64,000 bases of DNA from Chara braunii (GCA_003427395.1 BFEA01000012.1:4870797-4934796), one strand, 5' to 3'. Shown: positions 11,194 through 23,692, numbered from the stretch's first letter. The notes: generated by a model from the sequence alone, not told the origin. Translations and numbers: made by a program.

Positions 11194-12100
11194 GGGTGTC
11201 AGCCACACCCATGGCACCGTGTCCCAGACAAAACGGAGTTGGGCGCAACTCTGGCGCAACCACGAAAACAGTTTGCAAGTGCACTTCGGGCAAACCCTGC
11301 GGATACAACATACTCCACGTGCGATTTCACGCCCACCTACGGTCGTGAGATAAAATTTAATAGTATTAAAACTTCAAAATAAATCATATACATATAAGAA
11401 CTGCAATGCACGCAGTAACTAGGCGAAAGTTGCGGCCCCCGGGGTAACAAAAGGCGAGGGGGATAGTCCTACCTACCCATCAACCCCTCGAGCCTTTTCG
11501 CCGCGCTCCTCCACTCCTTTGTCGCATGCCGTTGGCTTCGATCCATGCATCTGCTGCGTATCAGTCTGGTGCTGTAACCTATAGGGCTAAGCCCAAGCCT
11601 GGTACCAGCAGGCCTGAGTCACCTAATAAAGAGGTAGCCCCCGACCTTTTGTGGCCAAAGGAGCCGCCCCACGCCATTCCCTGACCCGCACTCACACATA
11701 TGACCATAAAAAAGCCGCGCCAACCTCCCGGCTGTGCCGCGGCTACCCTTACCCGACCGAATCCATCAGGTCCCATCATTTGGATGCCGCGTAAGTCCGC
11801 ACCGGCTCACTAGACCGTCCATCGTACCACGTGGAACCAATGAACACTCATAGGCTAATCAAATCAAGACAAAAATGACATATGCTGACCAAAATCCACG
11901 CCACGTCTACCAGTGTAACCAAAATAAGGAAAAAATCACGCGCGCCTCAAACTTGAGTGCCCACGCACTTTTTACTCTAGTCACCATAAATTACAGACGC
12001 GGCCGCGCCTAGTGTGACATACTTAAACTTTAAACCAAACTGTTTTCTGTCATTTGCAAAGACCAGGGCGGATACCCTTGTAAGGGTATTCGCGCCGACA

Positions 12101-14144
12101 GCTTACCGGACCACATTAAGCGATGTCCCCGTCGCTTCGCAGGATCAAAAGCTATCAATTCAACCACAATCCCAAAATGCTGACGAGCAGGGTACCAATC
12201 CGATTAGCCGACAGACCCAGGGTTGAGGCCTCCAATAATCCATGCCAAACACAACTTTATGCTGCCAGGATTCTAACCTGGGTCTCCGTCGCCCTGACAC
12301 TCGGACGTCGGAATACTCCTCACTGTACTACAGCATAAGCTCCATTGGATCTCTCACCGTCCTCTTCCCTGTGCCCTAGACAACCGTCGGCTTCTCGTTG
12401 TGTGCCCCTAGCCCTTTCCCTGGAAACCAAGTCGTGACTAGGGGCGCGGGCCCTAACTGAGACCTTCGAAGGCATTCTCTCGCCTTCATCTCAAAAATCT
12501 TCACATTAACACACGTAGCCATACCACATAGACTCTCACATAAGCTTTCCTGCAGTCTAGTACAGGAAGACCAGGTCTTCATCTTGGCCCACCATAGTCT
12601 GGGTGATCATTCTAGATCTACGGCCCACCGCATTGTTATTTCAGCGGTAGTGTCTTCCAAGGTTGCGCCACGATAGGCTGTTCCCGATAAGCATTCAATC
12701 AGGACTTCCTCAAAAGACTCATATGACTCGACTCTTATCCCAAGCCTCTCCGCAGGAGTAAAACCCTCCTAGGCGTTCACGCCCCTTTAAGTTTTTACCC
12801 CCTTGGCCAGACGCAGGCCCTCTGCTCAGGTTGTGCCAAACAGCGGCCAACACTAAGGGTTGCGCCTTAGTGATACTAGTTATACCCCTGGCTGGGTCTT
12901 TTATAAATGTCCAAGATTGGCACAAGCGGCCGGGCGGTGTGTCGCAACAATACAAGCCTATTGCGGGACTACGCATAGGCCTGTCGTACATAAAGGTATT
13001 TACCAGTCTCTCTGTGGGACCACACAGAGGAAACACGACAACCTCTCCATGATCACAAAACAAAATCACCACCTGGTTCACAAAGTCGTGGTCTCCCAGC
13101 TTGATCAGAGCAAGAAAGTCACACATCTTGATGACATCTCTTAAAACACACCATTTGCGACATCCAAGAATTTCACCAATAGTCAAACAAAATTTGGTCT
13201 CTCTCGTCAGTCTTTTACTACTCAAAGTCAACCTTCCATTTACCAATCTTATTAACCACCTTATTTATAGAGGTTATAGAGGAGGTCTTACTTCAATAGG
13301 TCTCTCTGTCATCCCTCTCTCTCTAGGATGAATTCTCTCGCGACCTTTTCTTTAACACATCTTCCCTCTCTGAAGATGCGTCTTCCAAATGGACAACCTT
13401 TCCATTCACAGGTGTCACACTCATCATCTGATCCATATAAAAAGACCAACTTATGGGTCTTCTGCACAACTCAACAATAGAACACTCACCATACAAATGT
13501 TCCGGATCCTCACATCCTCTCACAAAACAGACTGCGCTTCCTTGCCTTATACTCAGCCCTCTCATCTGCCCATGGGCAGATCGCACGAGTATACCGGCGA
13601 GTAGACAGTTCACATTCATCCAGATTCACAAAGCACAAGATACATCAAGCATTTTCTTGCGCATATTTCACACCAAACCATCATCCATCAAGCCAGGACC
13701 ACACAAGTGAGTGTGAGAGTGATCGTCATATATAACAAGTAGTCCCCAAAAAAGGTCTCAATATAATGTACACTCAGGGATAAAATATCCGACATCAAAT
13801 ACCTCCAACATACACTCAAGGGCAGAACGCCCCATACACAAATGTCCCCAAATCGTAACCCACTCAACTCACTCAAAGCCACACTCACAATGATGTCGTC
13901 CTCAAAGTACAAGTTGGGTTTGTCTCTCGAAGATCAGGGTGTAGGCCACCTCAGTATGTACAGGCCTCATCTACCATGTCCCGGTCCTCAAGATGGCAGA
14001 CTCAACAAAAACCCGACCCATACTGCCTGACAACAGCAACAACACCTAGGCCTACAGAATGTCATCCAATCCTAACTCTAGTCCTACATGCACCATATCA
14101 ACCATATAGGTAACTCAATCCTGATCGCTCATCTCCTCCTGGTT
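12101..14144. other. Non-coding 3' region of the LTR element
   Basis: About 2 kb lies between the end of the extra gag-like ORF and the 3' LTR. Only short, unrelated reading frames are seen. It carries the tRNA-Asp-like sequence at 12257-12338. The bases next to the LTR (minus strand ...TGTGGTCCGGTAAGC) are not purine-rich, so no polypurine tract is identified. Confidence 0.7.
12257..12338 (-). tRNA. tRNA-Asp-like sequence (probable pseudogene)
   Basis: Reads as a cloverleaf-like 82-mer: a perfect 7-bp acceptor (TTATGCT/AGCATAA), a D-arm GTAGTACAGTGAGGAGTATTCC-like stretch close to plant tRNA-Asp, an anticodon arm CGTCC/GGGCG holding TGTCA (Asp anticodon GTC) in an 8-nt loop, and a perfect T-arm CCAGG-TTAGAAT-CCTGG. 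The loop has A where TTCGAAT has C, and the arm spacing is abnormal, so a functional tRNA is unlikely. It lies inside a retroelement that itself uses a tRNA-Asp primer. Confidence 0.5.
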
Positions 14145-16801
14145 TTACCTATATAGTTGAGCCCTACCCCCATCTGCAGATCTCTCTACTCTCCTGCCAT
14201 GTCTATCATCCATCCTGCCTCCTTCCTCTGTAACCTTCCCTTTAGCCTTGTCCTTAAGGAACTCAGAACACTGCAAGGCTCGATGCCCCTCCTTTGTACA
14301 GAAGAAACAGGACGTATCGAACCACTTTCTGGACCTCTTCTTTCCTCTCTGAGACCCTGACGACGATGGTGCTTCGCTAGCCTGCCTGCTCAGCTCATGG
14401 CTCTGAGGCATATCCAAAGGCTCCTCTCGTATCTCCACCTCCTCGGTACTCAGTCCAGGTTGGTCCTCAATCCCCTCTGGCCCGTACTCAGGTGTGCCCA
14501 ACTGCTGGAGCCCGCCCTCGATGACACCCTCCGCCTCAATTCCCATCTCTCTCTCGAGAGGCTCCTCTATCCTCTGCTCAGGCGAAACTCGCCTCCTCCT
14601 GCATCGAGTGCACTGCCTCAATGAGCTCGTCCATAGATCCCTCTGTTGAGCCCTGAGCTGGCTCACTACTAGATGGTGGTAGCCCCTCCTCAACTGCCGG
14701 CCCACCGCTGCTATAGGTAGTGTCGCGAGCTCAGTAGGGGCTCTGAACTCGAAGGCCTCTCTCTCTGCCTCCCTCTGGGCTCTCGCCTCCTCTGGCTCCA
14801 GGATAACTCTCCCCATAGGTGGCTCCTAGCAAGTCTCTGCTGCAGATGGTTGTCCTGGCAAACCATGTCCTGGCTGCTTCTGCTCTCCCTGCCGGCTGCT
14901 CTCCGGCTTGTCCGCCCTTCCCTGAGATCGTTGCCTCATGCTCTCGATGATAGCTGCCTGGCTGGCCACCAATGCCCTGAGTTCCTGAATTTCCATCTCC
15001 ATAGCCTCCAGGCGTACTCCATGGCTTGCTTCCTTCATCTTCTTCCCTGCCAGATCGCTCTCCAACAACAAGTGTCGGTCAAAAGTTGTCTTGGCCAGGA
15101 ACTTGATCTTGCGATCCAACCTTTCTTCTGCCTTCCTTGCCATCCCAAACCTCACTCTGATTGGCGAAGGAAGCTCCTCTCCTCTACGCTCCCAGAAGTC
15201 CCTCCACATCTCTGGGATCTCTGGGGCCTTTGCTGGCTCGTTGGGTAGCTGACCCGAGAGAGCCCCTGCTGCCTCCAATCTCTGCCTCTCCTGCTGCTGC
15301 TCCGGAAGTTCCCCCGCCGCCTCCAACCTCTGCCTCTCCTGCCATATCTCTTCTATCCTCCTGGTTCTTATTGCCCTCTTTTCTTCGCGCGTCTCTCCAG
15401 CTGACGCTCTTTCCCTCGTGCGGAGGTTGACCCTCTTTGGAATCTCTGTCTCTACCTCCTGCTCCGGTTGGCACGGCTCCTGGCGCGGCTCTGCAGGTGC
15501 TAGCTCCTCCAGGTCTGGGTGCTCCAGGGCATGAGCTGCTAGGTGCCTGTCAATCAAGGTCAAGGCTTCTCTCCTTACAGATGCCCTCTCTCTCCTTCTT
15601 TTTGCCCTCCTCTCTAGCGAAGGAGCCTTTTCTAATGAGGGCAATGGGGCCTCCTCTCTCTGCACCCTCTCCCCTGCCTGGCGAGTGCTCCCTGGTGCAT
15701 CCCCAAGTCTCAAACCCACTGCTGGCGTCTGAGGGGGCGTATCCTCTCCAACCTCTATCACTTCCTTCCCTGCACGTCTCCTATCATCGCCTAGTCCTCT
15801 CTCTCGCTGAGTATCCCGGACCTCCTCTCGTGGCATCCCCTCTCGTGGCACCTCCTCTGCCGGTGCCTCCTCTCGTGGCACCTCCTTACGTGGCACCTCC
15901 TTACGTGGCACCTCCTCACGCGGCGCCTCCTCTGCCGGCTCTCCATGCTCCTCACCCCGAGGCGACGCTCTCCACTGAGAGATATCCAAATGCGCCTCCA
16001 ACTCCCTCAAAGGCTCCTCGGACGCTGGCGACTCCCCCTGTGTGTGTGTTGGTGACCTCCTCAATCCACCTTCGGCAAACCGATGGAACTCCACTGGTCC
16101 CAACCCACACTCAGGGTATGCCCCTCGCTCCTCAGCCTCTGGCTCCGGCTCCGGTTCCTCTTCTCTCCTGGCTAGGGCCTTCTGTCATCCTCGAGATGGT
16201 CTCACCTCCCTGGGCTCAGGGTCCCTCTGCCTCTGACTCCTCTGACGCCTCTCAATTCTGGGCTGAAGGGGCTCTGGCCGTCGAAAGGCCTCTCTCAGAT
16301 GTGCCCTGCAGCTCTCCCAGTCCCGGGCCATGTCTCTGACCTGCTTAGCCAGTGCCCTCTCCGCCTTTCTGGTCCAGAGGGGTAACGTCCTCGCCCACTC
16401 ATCTCTCAGCGTACCCTGCCCCTGCATGAACCACTCGAAGGCAGGGATAAAATCTGCCACATTTCCAATCTCTAGACGGATAGGCCTGCCATCTGGTCCC
16501 ACAGGCGAGGGTCGCAACTCCTCCATCCTCGTCTTCACCTTCTGCCTCGTCGTCGCCTCCCTACGAATCCTGGCAATGGGCTCCTCGAACCTGCCTGCTC
16601 CCCTCAGTCTCTCGATTGTCTGGGCCACTGTCCAGCCCATACGCCTCGCATGCTCCCAGAAACTGTCCAGGAATAGCTCGATGTCCCCATCATCGTACAC
16701 CAGAGTACTCTCTCGATGACGAGGCCCATGCTGCTCATATCCTCCTGATGCCCCCAACGGCCTCCGAGGCGGCCGTGTCCCCCTCCCTCCTCTTGGCATG
16801 G
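14145..16801 (-). pseudogene. Extra gag-like ORF downstream of integrase
   Basis: One frame runs from ATG at 16801 (MPRGGRGTRPPRRP) to a stop at 14145, about 885 codons, interrupted by in-frame TGA at 16185 and TAG at 14826. The N-terminal 200 residues resemble a gag matrix/capsid region (FLDSFWEHARRMGW..., then FIPAFEWFMQGQGTLRDEWA). The centre is highly charged with a repeated (R/K)EEVPR motif (about 15840-15950) and a coiled-coil-like stretch. The C-terminus has a zinc knuckle CFFC-x4-H-x4-C (14267-14312). It lies on the same strand as gag-pol, after integrase, where some plant Ty3/gypsy lineages carry an additional ORF. Its role is unknown; nucleic-acid binding is likely by the knuckle. 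Confidence 0.75.
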
Positions 16802-16974
16802 CTGTCTTCGTAAAGTCAGACCTGCACAACAGGCGAAGGAGACAACAGACACATATTGGGGTAAGCAAACAGGTGACAATCAAGCAAGCTCAAACCTGAC
16901 CATACTCATGCAGCATACAACCTATCCGACCTACATAACCTATCGCTTCTAGTCTAGAGGTAGTCAAATCGTCT

Positions 16975-18233
16975 CTCTTACCTCTTCTCTCGCCACAATT
17001 TTTTTCAATCGCGTTCCAGATACCCAATCCTTCCACTCAGTCCCATTCAATTTCTCGATCTCGTACGCTCCGAAGTCTCCAAACCGTACGATCCGTAGGG
17101 ACCTAACCACCTCTTATCAAGTTTCCTAGACCACTGTTTTTCCAACGATGAATCGTAAAGAAGCACGACGTCCCCAACTGCCAGAGGTACTTTCCTCACC
17201 CGAGCAGACTGATCCCATCGAGTCTTATCATCCATACGGTTTCTAGCCACTTGATCGGACGCCTCCTGGATCCTTTCCTCTATCGCTCCTATCTGTCGCG
17301 CCCGAATGTCGAGCAATTCCTCAAAGGACAGGTCGAGTTCCATATCCTGGCGCCTCCAAGTTTTAAAAAAACTCTCGATAGGGAAGGTGGCGTGTCTTCC
17401 GTACCACAGCGTCGTAGGTGCGTACTTGGTGGATCTTTTCACTGTAATGTTATCGACAAAGAATGTTGCCCCAGGTATCTTGGCCATTTATTAGGCCTGC
17501 CTTCGGTCCACTTAACCAGGAGGCTCGTAATGGTACTATGTCCTCTCTCTACGGGAGCATTTGTCTGGGGGTGCGCGGCCGTGGTGTAGTTAGCTACTAC
17601 TCCATAACTTGATAACAACTTCTGCACCTCCTGACAAGTAAATTCCGATCCCCTGTCCATTACGAACTCCCTGACGAAAGGATAACGTAGGTAGTACTCC
17701 TCGATGCAGCTAACCAAGACTGAACCGGTCTTGGTACGAAAGGCACGCCCATCTACGAAGCCAGATAGATTATCGCGCACATCGAAGATGTAGTTATAGC
17801 CATGATCCCCAAGCGACATGAAAAGTAGATCGAGATGCACTACAGCCCCCACTTCTCGCTCTAGCTTTGGATGCAGTGACTCTCCTTGTCTTAAACGAGA
17901 TCTCTCCTGGCAGGGCACGCATGACCGGCAGAACTTCCCAACCATATTCATCATTCCATCCCAGTAGTACAACTCGCTTATTTTGGCATAAGTGGCTTGG
18001 ATCCCTCGATGCCCTCCTGCAATGCCATCATGGAGCGCTGCTACGACGTCAATTTGACGATTCTTGCCACAGACGACTCTCCTGGGATTCCCTACTTCTC
18101 TCCTTACAAAAAGGTGGTCATCCCGCACTAAGTAGCGCTGCAACATCCTCTGAGCCCTATCACTCGCATCCCTGAGCCGCATTTCGCACGACAGAAGGAG
18201 TCCCAGCTCTAGGTAGATCCCATCATACTCTTA
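16975..18233 (-). pseudogene. pol: integrase
   Basis: Follows an in-frame TAA (18231) that separates it from the RT part. An H2C2 zinc-binding segment (LHDGIAGGHRG...FCRSCVPC) precedes the catalytic core with DLLFM, MDRGSEF and PVERGH; the second Asp and the Glu are exactly 35 residues apart, the D,D35E signature. A frameshift near 17450-17490 separates the core from the C-terminal part (VGDVVLLYD...KLDKRWLGPY), and a second near 17095 displaces the final residues (IVRFGDFGAYEIEKLNG). Integrase inserts the cDNA into chromosomal DNA. This copy is inactive. Confidence 0.92.
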
Positions 18234-18680
18234 TGCACGAAAGACCTCCTTAATTTCCCCCTCCTCGAACTCGTCGTCCTGGCTCTCGGGCACTTCGTCC
18301 ACATTTCCTGCCGGGTTCAACGAGCCTGACTGGTCGAGGCTTTCCTGCAATAACGTGTTGACGAGGAGATACATTCCTCCCATCAGGTCCTCATGTCGTT
18401 CTACCTGGCCTGGCCCTTCCTCGATCGTCCTTATGTCCTCCACCAGGCTATGCGAGCTGGCCAGCGCTAACTCCATCATCCACTGAACATCCTTACTACC
18501 CCAGGGATCCTCTTCTTCAAAGGGTTTGAGGACTAGCTCAGCCCTCCGTTCGTACTCACTCGGCGCTTGCCTGATAGGATAGCCTATACAGTTCGGTACT
18601 CGCGGTGACCACTTGTTGATATGAAGACGGACATCTTCTTCCTGGTCTAGAAATCCATCAATTGGGGGCATATTCTCCAC
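18231..18680 (-). pseudogene. pol: linker between RNase H and integrase
   Basis: About 150 codons, acidic, in the same frame as RT and integrase, bounded by TAG (18702) and TAA (18231) stops. It contains no motif I recognise (MENMPPIDGFLDQEEDVRLH...). By position it is the tether between RNase H and the integrase zinc finger, and it is longer than usual. Confidence 0.6.
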
Positions 18681-18701
18681 CGCCTCTCCTTCCTGGTTAT
18701 C

Positions 18702-20468
18702 CTAGTTGATACGACTCAGCCCGTCCGCCCGGTTCTTGCTACCAGGAATCCGTTCCAACTCGAAGTTAAACATCCAGATGTACGTCAGCCATCTGGCAGC
18801 CGTCGGATCCGATGGAACGTAATTCCTCAGAGAGTAGGTCAGGGCGGTCGGGTCCACTCTCAAAATAAACCTCCTGCGGAAGATGTAGTTCCGGAAGATC
18901 CGTAGACAGTGGAGGACAGCAAGGGTCTCCCTTTTGAACTGAGAGTAGTTCCTCTCTGTCGTACAGAGAGTCCGGCTCTCAAATCGCAAGGGTCTTTCCT
19001 TTCCTTCCATGTCTGCCTGAATTAGAACTCCCCCTAAGGCAGTCGGCCCCGCATCCGTTTCGACAATGAAGACTCGTGTCTTCGTGGCATCATAATCTGG
19101 CGCCCCTAATACCAACCCTCCCTCTCGAAACTCCTCCTTCATTCTGGCCACCACCTCTTCTTGCTCTTCACCCCAAACCCATTCTTGATCCTGACGGACT
19201 AGTTTCCTCAGGTGTTCAGTCTTAGCGGCGAAGTTTTTGACGAAGGCCCTCCTAAATCTACACGTACCAAGGAAGCTCCTGACATCAGTTATTGAGTGGA
19301 ACGGAACTGGCCACTCAGTAATCTTGTCCGTCTTTTTCACATCCGGCCTTCGGCCCCTCTCGCTGCAGACGAACCCCAAGATAGTCGCTTCCCTCATGCA
19401 ATGTCTGGATTTGGCCCCGCTCGCCGTGAGGTTATGCTCCTCGAGCAGGCTCAGGACTTTTTCGAGGTCCTGGATGTGCTTCCAAACAAAGCGCCTTACC
19501 CCTAGCGAGACTTCGTCACTCTCCTTCACTGTCGGCCCCTTCACCGCCAAATCATCGATGTATGGCTGTGTGACATGAGGGCTGACTGACTGCATAACCC
19601 GAATCATGGCCCGTTGGACCATTGCTACCTCGTTGGTCCACCCTTGTGGGGCCACGTTCATGTGGATTAATCCTTGCGGCGTGTGCATAACCGTCACCGG
19701 CCTGTCCGGTGGGTAGACCGGAAACTGATCATATCCTGAGTAAAGGTCTATAAGTGAGATTATAGGCCTTCCAGCACAGGATTCTGATAGAGTATCCACA
19801 TTTGGCAGTCCTCCAGCATCCCGTACGGTCACCGCATTCAGCCTCTGCAAATCTTGCACCCACCGCAGCGTCCCGTTAGGCTTGATGAAACAGAACCACG
19901 GGGACGCATACGGCCCACTTGAATAGTCGGCGACGTGCGTACGTATCTTGTTGTCGAGGTAATCCACCACCTTCTTCTCCTCGTCAGGATTAGGATATCA
20001 CGCCCCTCGCATGTTCCAAGGCTCGTGTGGCACGGTATGGATGCAGATCATAGGTATTTTGTCCACATCCAGCTTGCCACGCTCCTCGTCACTAAACGCA
20101 TGGGCGTTGTGCCTCCTCTTCATCAACTCCACCATCAATGTCCGCTCCTGAGGCAGTAGGAAGTCGGGCTCCCTTATAATCAACTCCCCTTCATTCCCTT
20201 CGTTGATACGACATGGTCCTGCTAAAGCACTCTCCCTCATTCGTCGTATCAACCCTCGTTCCCTCTCGTAATATGCTTCATCATCCTCTGTAACGAGGAC
20301 GGGAACCGGGCGACACTTCTTGTCTACCGTCTTGTACCGCCTTTGGGAACCCTGCTTGAGCCATCCCCTAAAAAAGGCCGACTCACAGATTGCGCCTACG
20401 CGGACGCGGGGTTCCTCCTTTCGTCCGGAAGACGATATATCAGCTCCAATCTCCCCCCCTCGGGGCAT
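18702..20468 (-). pseudogene. pol: reverse transcriptase and RNase H
   Basis: A single frame with one in-frame TGA at 19998, ending at a TAG at 18702. RT blocks are clear: SSGPYASPWFCFIKPNGTLR, RPIISLIDLYSGYDQFPV (catalytic Asp), TPQGLIHMNVAPQGW, and the active-site YIDD at 19551-19562. RNase H follows: ETDAGPTALGGVL, ERNYSQFKRETLAVLHCL and a terminal RADGLSRIN. It makes cDNA from element RNA and removes the template strand. Catalytic residues remain, but the frame is interrupted. Confidence 0.95.
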
Positions 20469-20476
20469 TTTAGGAC

Positions 20477-22045
20477 CTACTCCCTCAAGGCTTGGATGAC
20501 ATCCGTATCCGCCATCTCATGTGCGGCCACCAAGTCCATGGCCTTCCCGACGTCCGATAGGCTAAGGAAAAACGCTTTCACCTCCTCTTCTCCTTCCGGC
20601 TCTGCCCGAAGCCTCCTGCACTCGCCCTCCGACTCTTCGATCGTGAAGGATCCTGGGTTGGGCCGGTTCCTTATACTCCTTGGTCTTGTGTTTCTGCAGG
20701 TAATTATTTCGTAATTCCCGCAGGCAGGGTCGCATAGGAGGAGAATTAACGTCCCATCATGCTTATTGAACATCACGGTCTCCGTCCTACTCAGGAATGA
20801 CCTCCCTAGGAGGATTCCGTGATCCACGTCTGGCATAATGAAGAAACAAGCCCGGGCCTTCACCTTTCCAACCTCAATGAGTACATTCAAGGCTGTCCCA
20901 CAAAATACGGCCTTGCAGCTGGCTCCGTGGAGAATACCGCAGTCAGAACGGTCTATATCTAGCCCGAATCTGATCGCGTCCTCCTCTCGGATAATGTTCA
21001 TCTCCGCCCCAGTGTCCACCATTGCTGCGCACTTGGAACCCTTCACCACCAAATTCACCGTGCCGCAGGCTACACACTTCCAGTCCATTTTCGTACCCGA
21101 CTCCGCCCACTCAGCCTCCTTGGGCAGGATCGTACCCAGATGGACATTGGGCACCAGGCACCGCGACAATCTCCCCTTTAGTTCATCGCGGAGCCGCGGG
21201 GCCGACGATAGGATTTCCTTCAGGGTCATGAGGTCATTATGCCCTTCCAGTAGCCGGTCGATCACTTTCTCTACGTCAAATCCCTCTTCCAACCGAACCG
21301 CGTACTTCTTCCTTTTGGGTGGTCCGTCACATATGACCAACTCGGCCTCTCCCCTGGTCCCCTTTTTCCTTGCCCGCTGCTCCGCTCTCTGATCCTCTTC
21401 TCGACGCAGCCTCTCGTCTTCTTCCTCTTCATCATCGTCATCCTCTACTTTCACTGCCTCTTTCCTTTTTCCCGGTTCGGGCTCCCTTCTCGGAGGTTCT
21501 TGGTTGGCACTGGCCTTGGCTTGACTTCTCGTTTGTGTTGCCTGTGCAAGCCGGGCCTGCGGAGTGAGGGGTCTCCCCATCATTCCCGATTGTGGGCACG
21601 ACCCCACCACATTTACTCCGGGTCGCCCAGGCGCTGACTCCGGGCCGGAGTCATAGAGGAACACCGTGGGGATGCTAGACCTCCATCTCTTTACTTCGTC
21701 GCAGAGGTCTACCAACTTCTGCTGGTACCTTCCCACCTTGTTCAGTAGGTCCTCCATCTTCCCCAATAAAACGGATGGCGATTCCATCCTTCTTTCCTCG
21801 TCTTCATCATCCGATTCGATGATTATGGACTCTTCCCTCCTACTTCCTCCACGTGTTCCTTGAGTCACTTCCTCGTCGCTCCCCACTTCCTCTACCCCAA
21901 TCGGTGGTTCCTCCTTTTCCTGCCATAGCCTGAACGTGGCAGGGGGTGGCGGCCCGACTGCCGCCCTTCGTTGGGCTTCCGCTCTCACTCCTCCAAGCCT
22001 TCTGTCAATGGCCTCCCCAAACTGATTGTTAAAGTTCCCATCCAT
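20477..22045 (-). pseudogene. gag-pol: aspartic protease region
   Basis: An open frame of 522 codons starting MDGNFNNQFGEAIDRRLGGV, in frame with the broken gag zinc-knuckle segment upstream. Long acidic/basic low-complexity stretch (21350-21560), then the retropepsin motif AAMVDTGAEMNII near 21015 and the second motif HGILLGRSFL. The protease would cleave the Gag-Pol polyprotein. The frame ends at 20477 and pol restarts one frame over at 20468; nothing resembles a slippery site, so a 1-bp deletion is more likely than programmed frameshifting. Confidence 0.85.
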
Positions 22046-22078
22046 GGTGGAGGAGATCAGCCCGCTCCTCTCGTCTTC

Positions 22079-23494
22079 CTATCTTATGTTACAGAACCTT
22101 ATGGTGTGGCCTTGCTGGTCACAATGTTGGAAGATGGCCGTCCTCCAGTCAAAACGGGGGTTTCCCATACCCCTGACTTCCCTGATCCCCCTGGCCTTGA
22201 TACCCCTGGCCTGGGTACCCTTGGCCTTGATTCCCCTGGCCTTGGTTTCCTCGGCCTTGACTATTCCATTGCCCTCCTCTTCCGCCGCCATTCCTGCCTC
22301 GTCCCGTTCCTCCACCCCTCCATCCGTTGCCTTGATTGCCCTGCCCCTGGTTCCCACCTCCAGCCACGCTTCCCTGTGAACAGGGAGCAGGTGACGGCGG
22401 CGGGGCCACAAGCTGGGCCTGGGCTGCGGGGTAGATGGGTGGCGGCATACTCATTTGTGGTCCGGCTACTGGCGGCGGGCTACCCCATGGCACAATTGCA
22501 TTGATCACCGGCCAGGGCCACTGTCCGTAGGAGGGTGCCCCTTCTTGCGAGGGGCCCGCACTAGACGAGGGCGCCGCCACACTTGGAGGAGCCGCCGCCA
22601 CCGCCTGAGGCGCCTGCGCTTTTCCTGATCCCTGTCCGCCCTGCGCCAAATTACGCACTTTGCGCTAGGCCTTCGTCAGGCGTTGCGGCACCGACTCTTC
22701 CTTTTCCCAGAGCTCCTCCTGAACAGCCCCCTCTATCATCGGCTCCGTTCCTTTCACTTGGACAGCCGTTACTACCCTCCTTTGCACCACCGGCTCTGTC
22801 GCATACCCCAGCTGTACCAATACGTCTGTAACAATCCTTGTTACCCCCGGGCTCCCAGAAGTTGTCGCATCTCTTTCCTTTCTCTTCTGCCTTTGCAGCC
22901 GTACCTGACATTGCTCCACCTGGTCCAAACATCCAACTTCCACCCCTCTGTCAATAGTGGCCCAGGTGAGCTTGGTGCTACCTCCTCCAAGCCTCGTCAA
23001 CTCGACGGCCTCCGATGCCATGAGTAGCCCCAGGAAGATGGCGCACTGTGCTTCCTCTGAAATCCCATGGACCTTCCGCGCCCTCTTCTTAAATTTTTGA
23101 ACAAAAGCCCCTATCGTCGTAAAACCCTCTTTGCTCATTGCCTCGAGGTCCGCAGTGGTCAACAGTCCATCTCCCAGGCGGTACTTCCTCTGCATTCCCT
23201 CCTTGAATCTTTCCCAGCAACCTTGGGCTAAATCTATAACTTTCTTCACTTTTTGGTGGTAGCTGTGGAGAACGTACTGGAGAATGAGCTGAAATTTTAC
23301 AACATCCGACCGCCCGACCAGAGCTTGTTCCACCCGCTCCAGCCATTCTGAGACTCTCTCCCTACAAAAATGGAAGGTATCGCGACCTTGGGGATATTGC
23401 TCGGATTTCTTTCATGCCTGTCAATAGCCGCGATAAGGTCATCGAGCGTCAGGCCTTTCTTGGGAGCACCTGACGCGTCGCCGCCCTGCGACAT
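22079..23494 (-). pseudogene. gag (capsid and zinc knuckle), broken
   Basis: Starts MSQGGDASGAPKKGLTLDDL at 23494. A frameshift near 23340 leads into the capsid-like retrotransposon gag domain (LQYVLHSYHQKVKKVIDLAQ, CWERFKEGMQRKYRLGDGLL). A TAG at 22665, a Gly/Gln-rich GQGNQGQGYPGQGYQGQG tract, a second frameshift near 22160, then a zinc knuckle in which the first Cys is Phe (IFQHCDQQGHTIRFC) and a TAG at 22079 follow. Gag would form the virus-like particle and bind RNA. The missing Cys and four lesions make it non-functional. Confidence 0.88.
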
Positions 23495-23692
23495 CTTGAC
23501 AGACTCTTCTCCTCAAACTCCCTGATAAGAGAAAAACAAGCACACCCCTTTATTCAGCATTACACTTTGTCCGGTCTATTCCTTCCACTCTACCTAACCT
23601 TTACCGCATACTTTACCCAATGCTAACATGATCGTCCTTCATACTTCCCCTAACTCAGGTAGGTAAACTTCCTCACCTATACTTAGTCACTC

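Larger units (their letters stand above)
3730..12100 (-). repeat. 3' LTR (8371 bp)
   Basis: It is the left copy on the + strand and the 3' LTR in element orientation. It is co-linear with 23959-32324 over its whole length. Ends are TGTCG/CGACA. The inner end (the first bases in element sense) forms a perfect small hairpin, ATACCCTT-GT-AAGGGTAT (near 12071-12088). It contains the arrays and Pol III-derived blocks listed separately. Differences from the other LTR include a 32-bp insert plus TA expansion at 4785-4860 and a short deletion near 5676. Confidence 0.92.

Noticed and set aside
15437-16339. 300-codon + strand frame opposite the extra gag-like ORF
   Set aside because: It is the antisense shadow of a highly charged coding region; it has no motif, while the minus strand has a zinc knuckle and frame continuity over 2.6 kb.
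20468-20480. Programmed -1 frameshift between protease and RT
   Set aside because: The overlap has no slippery heptamer or obvious downstream structure, and the element has other 1-bp frame breaks, so a simple deletion explains it.
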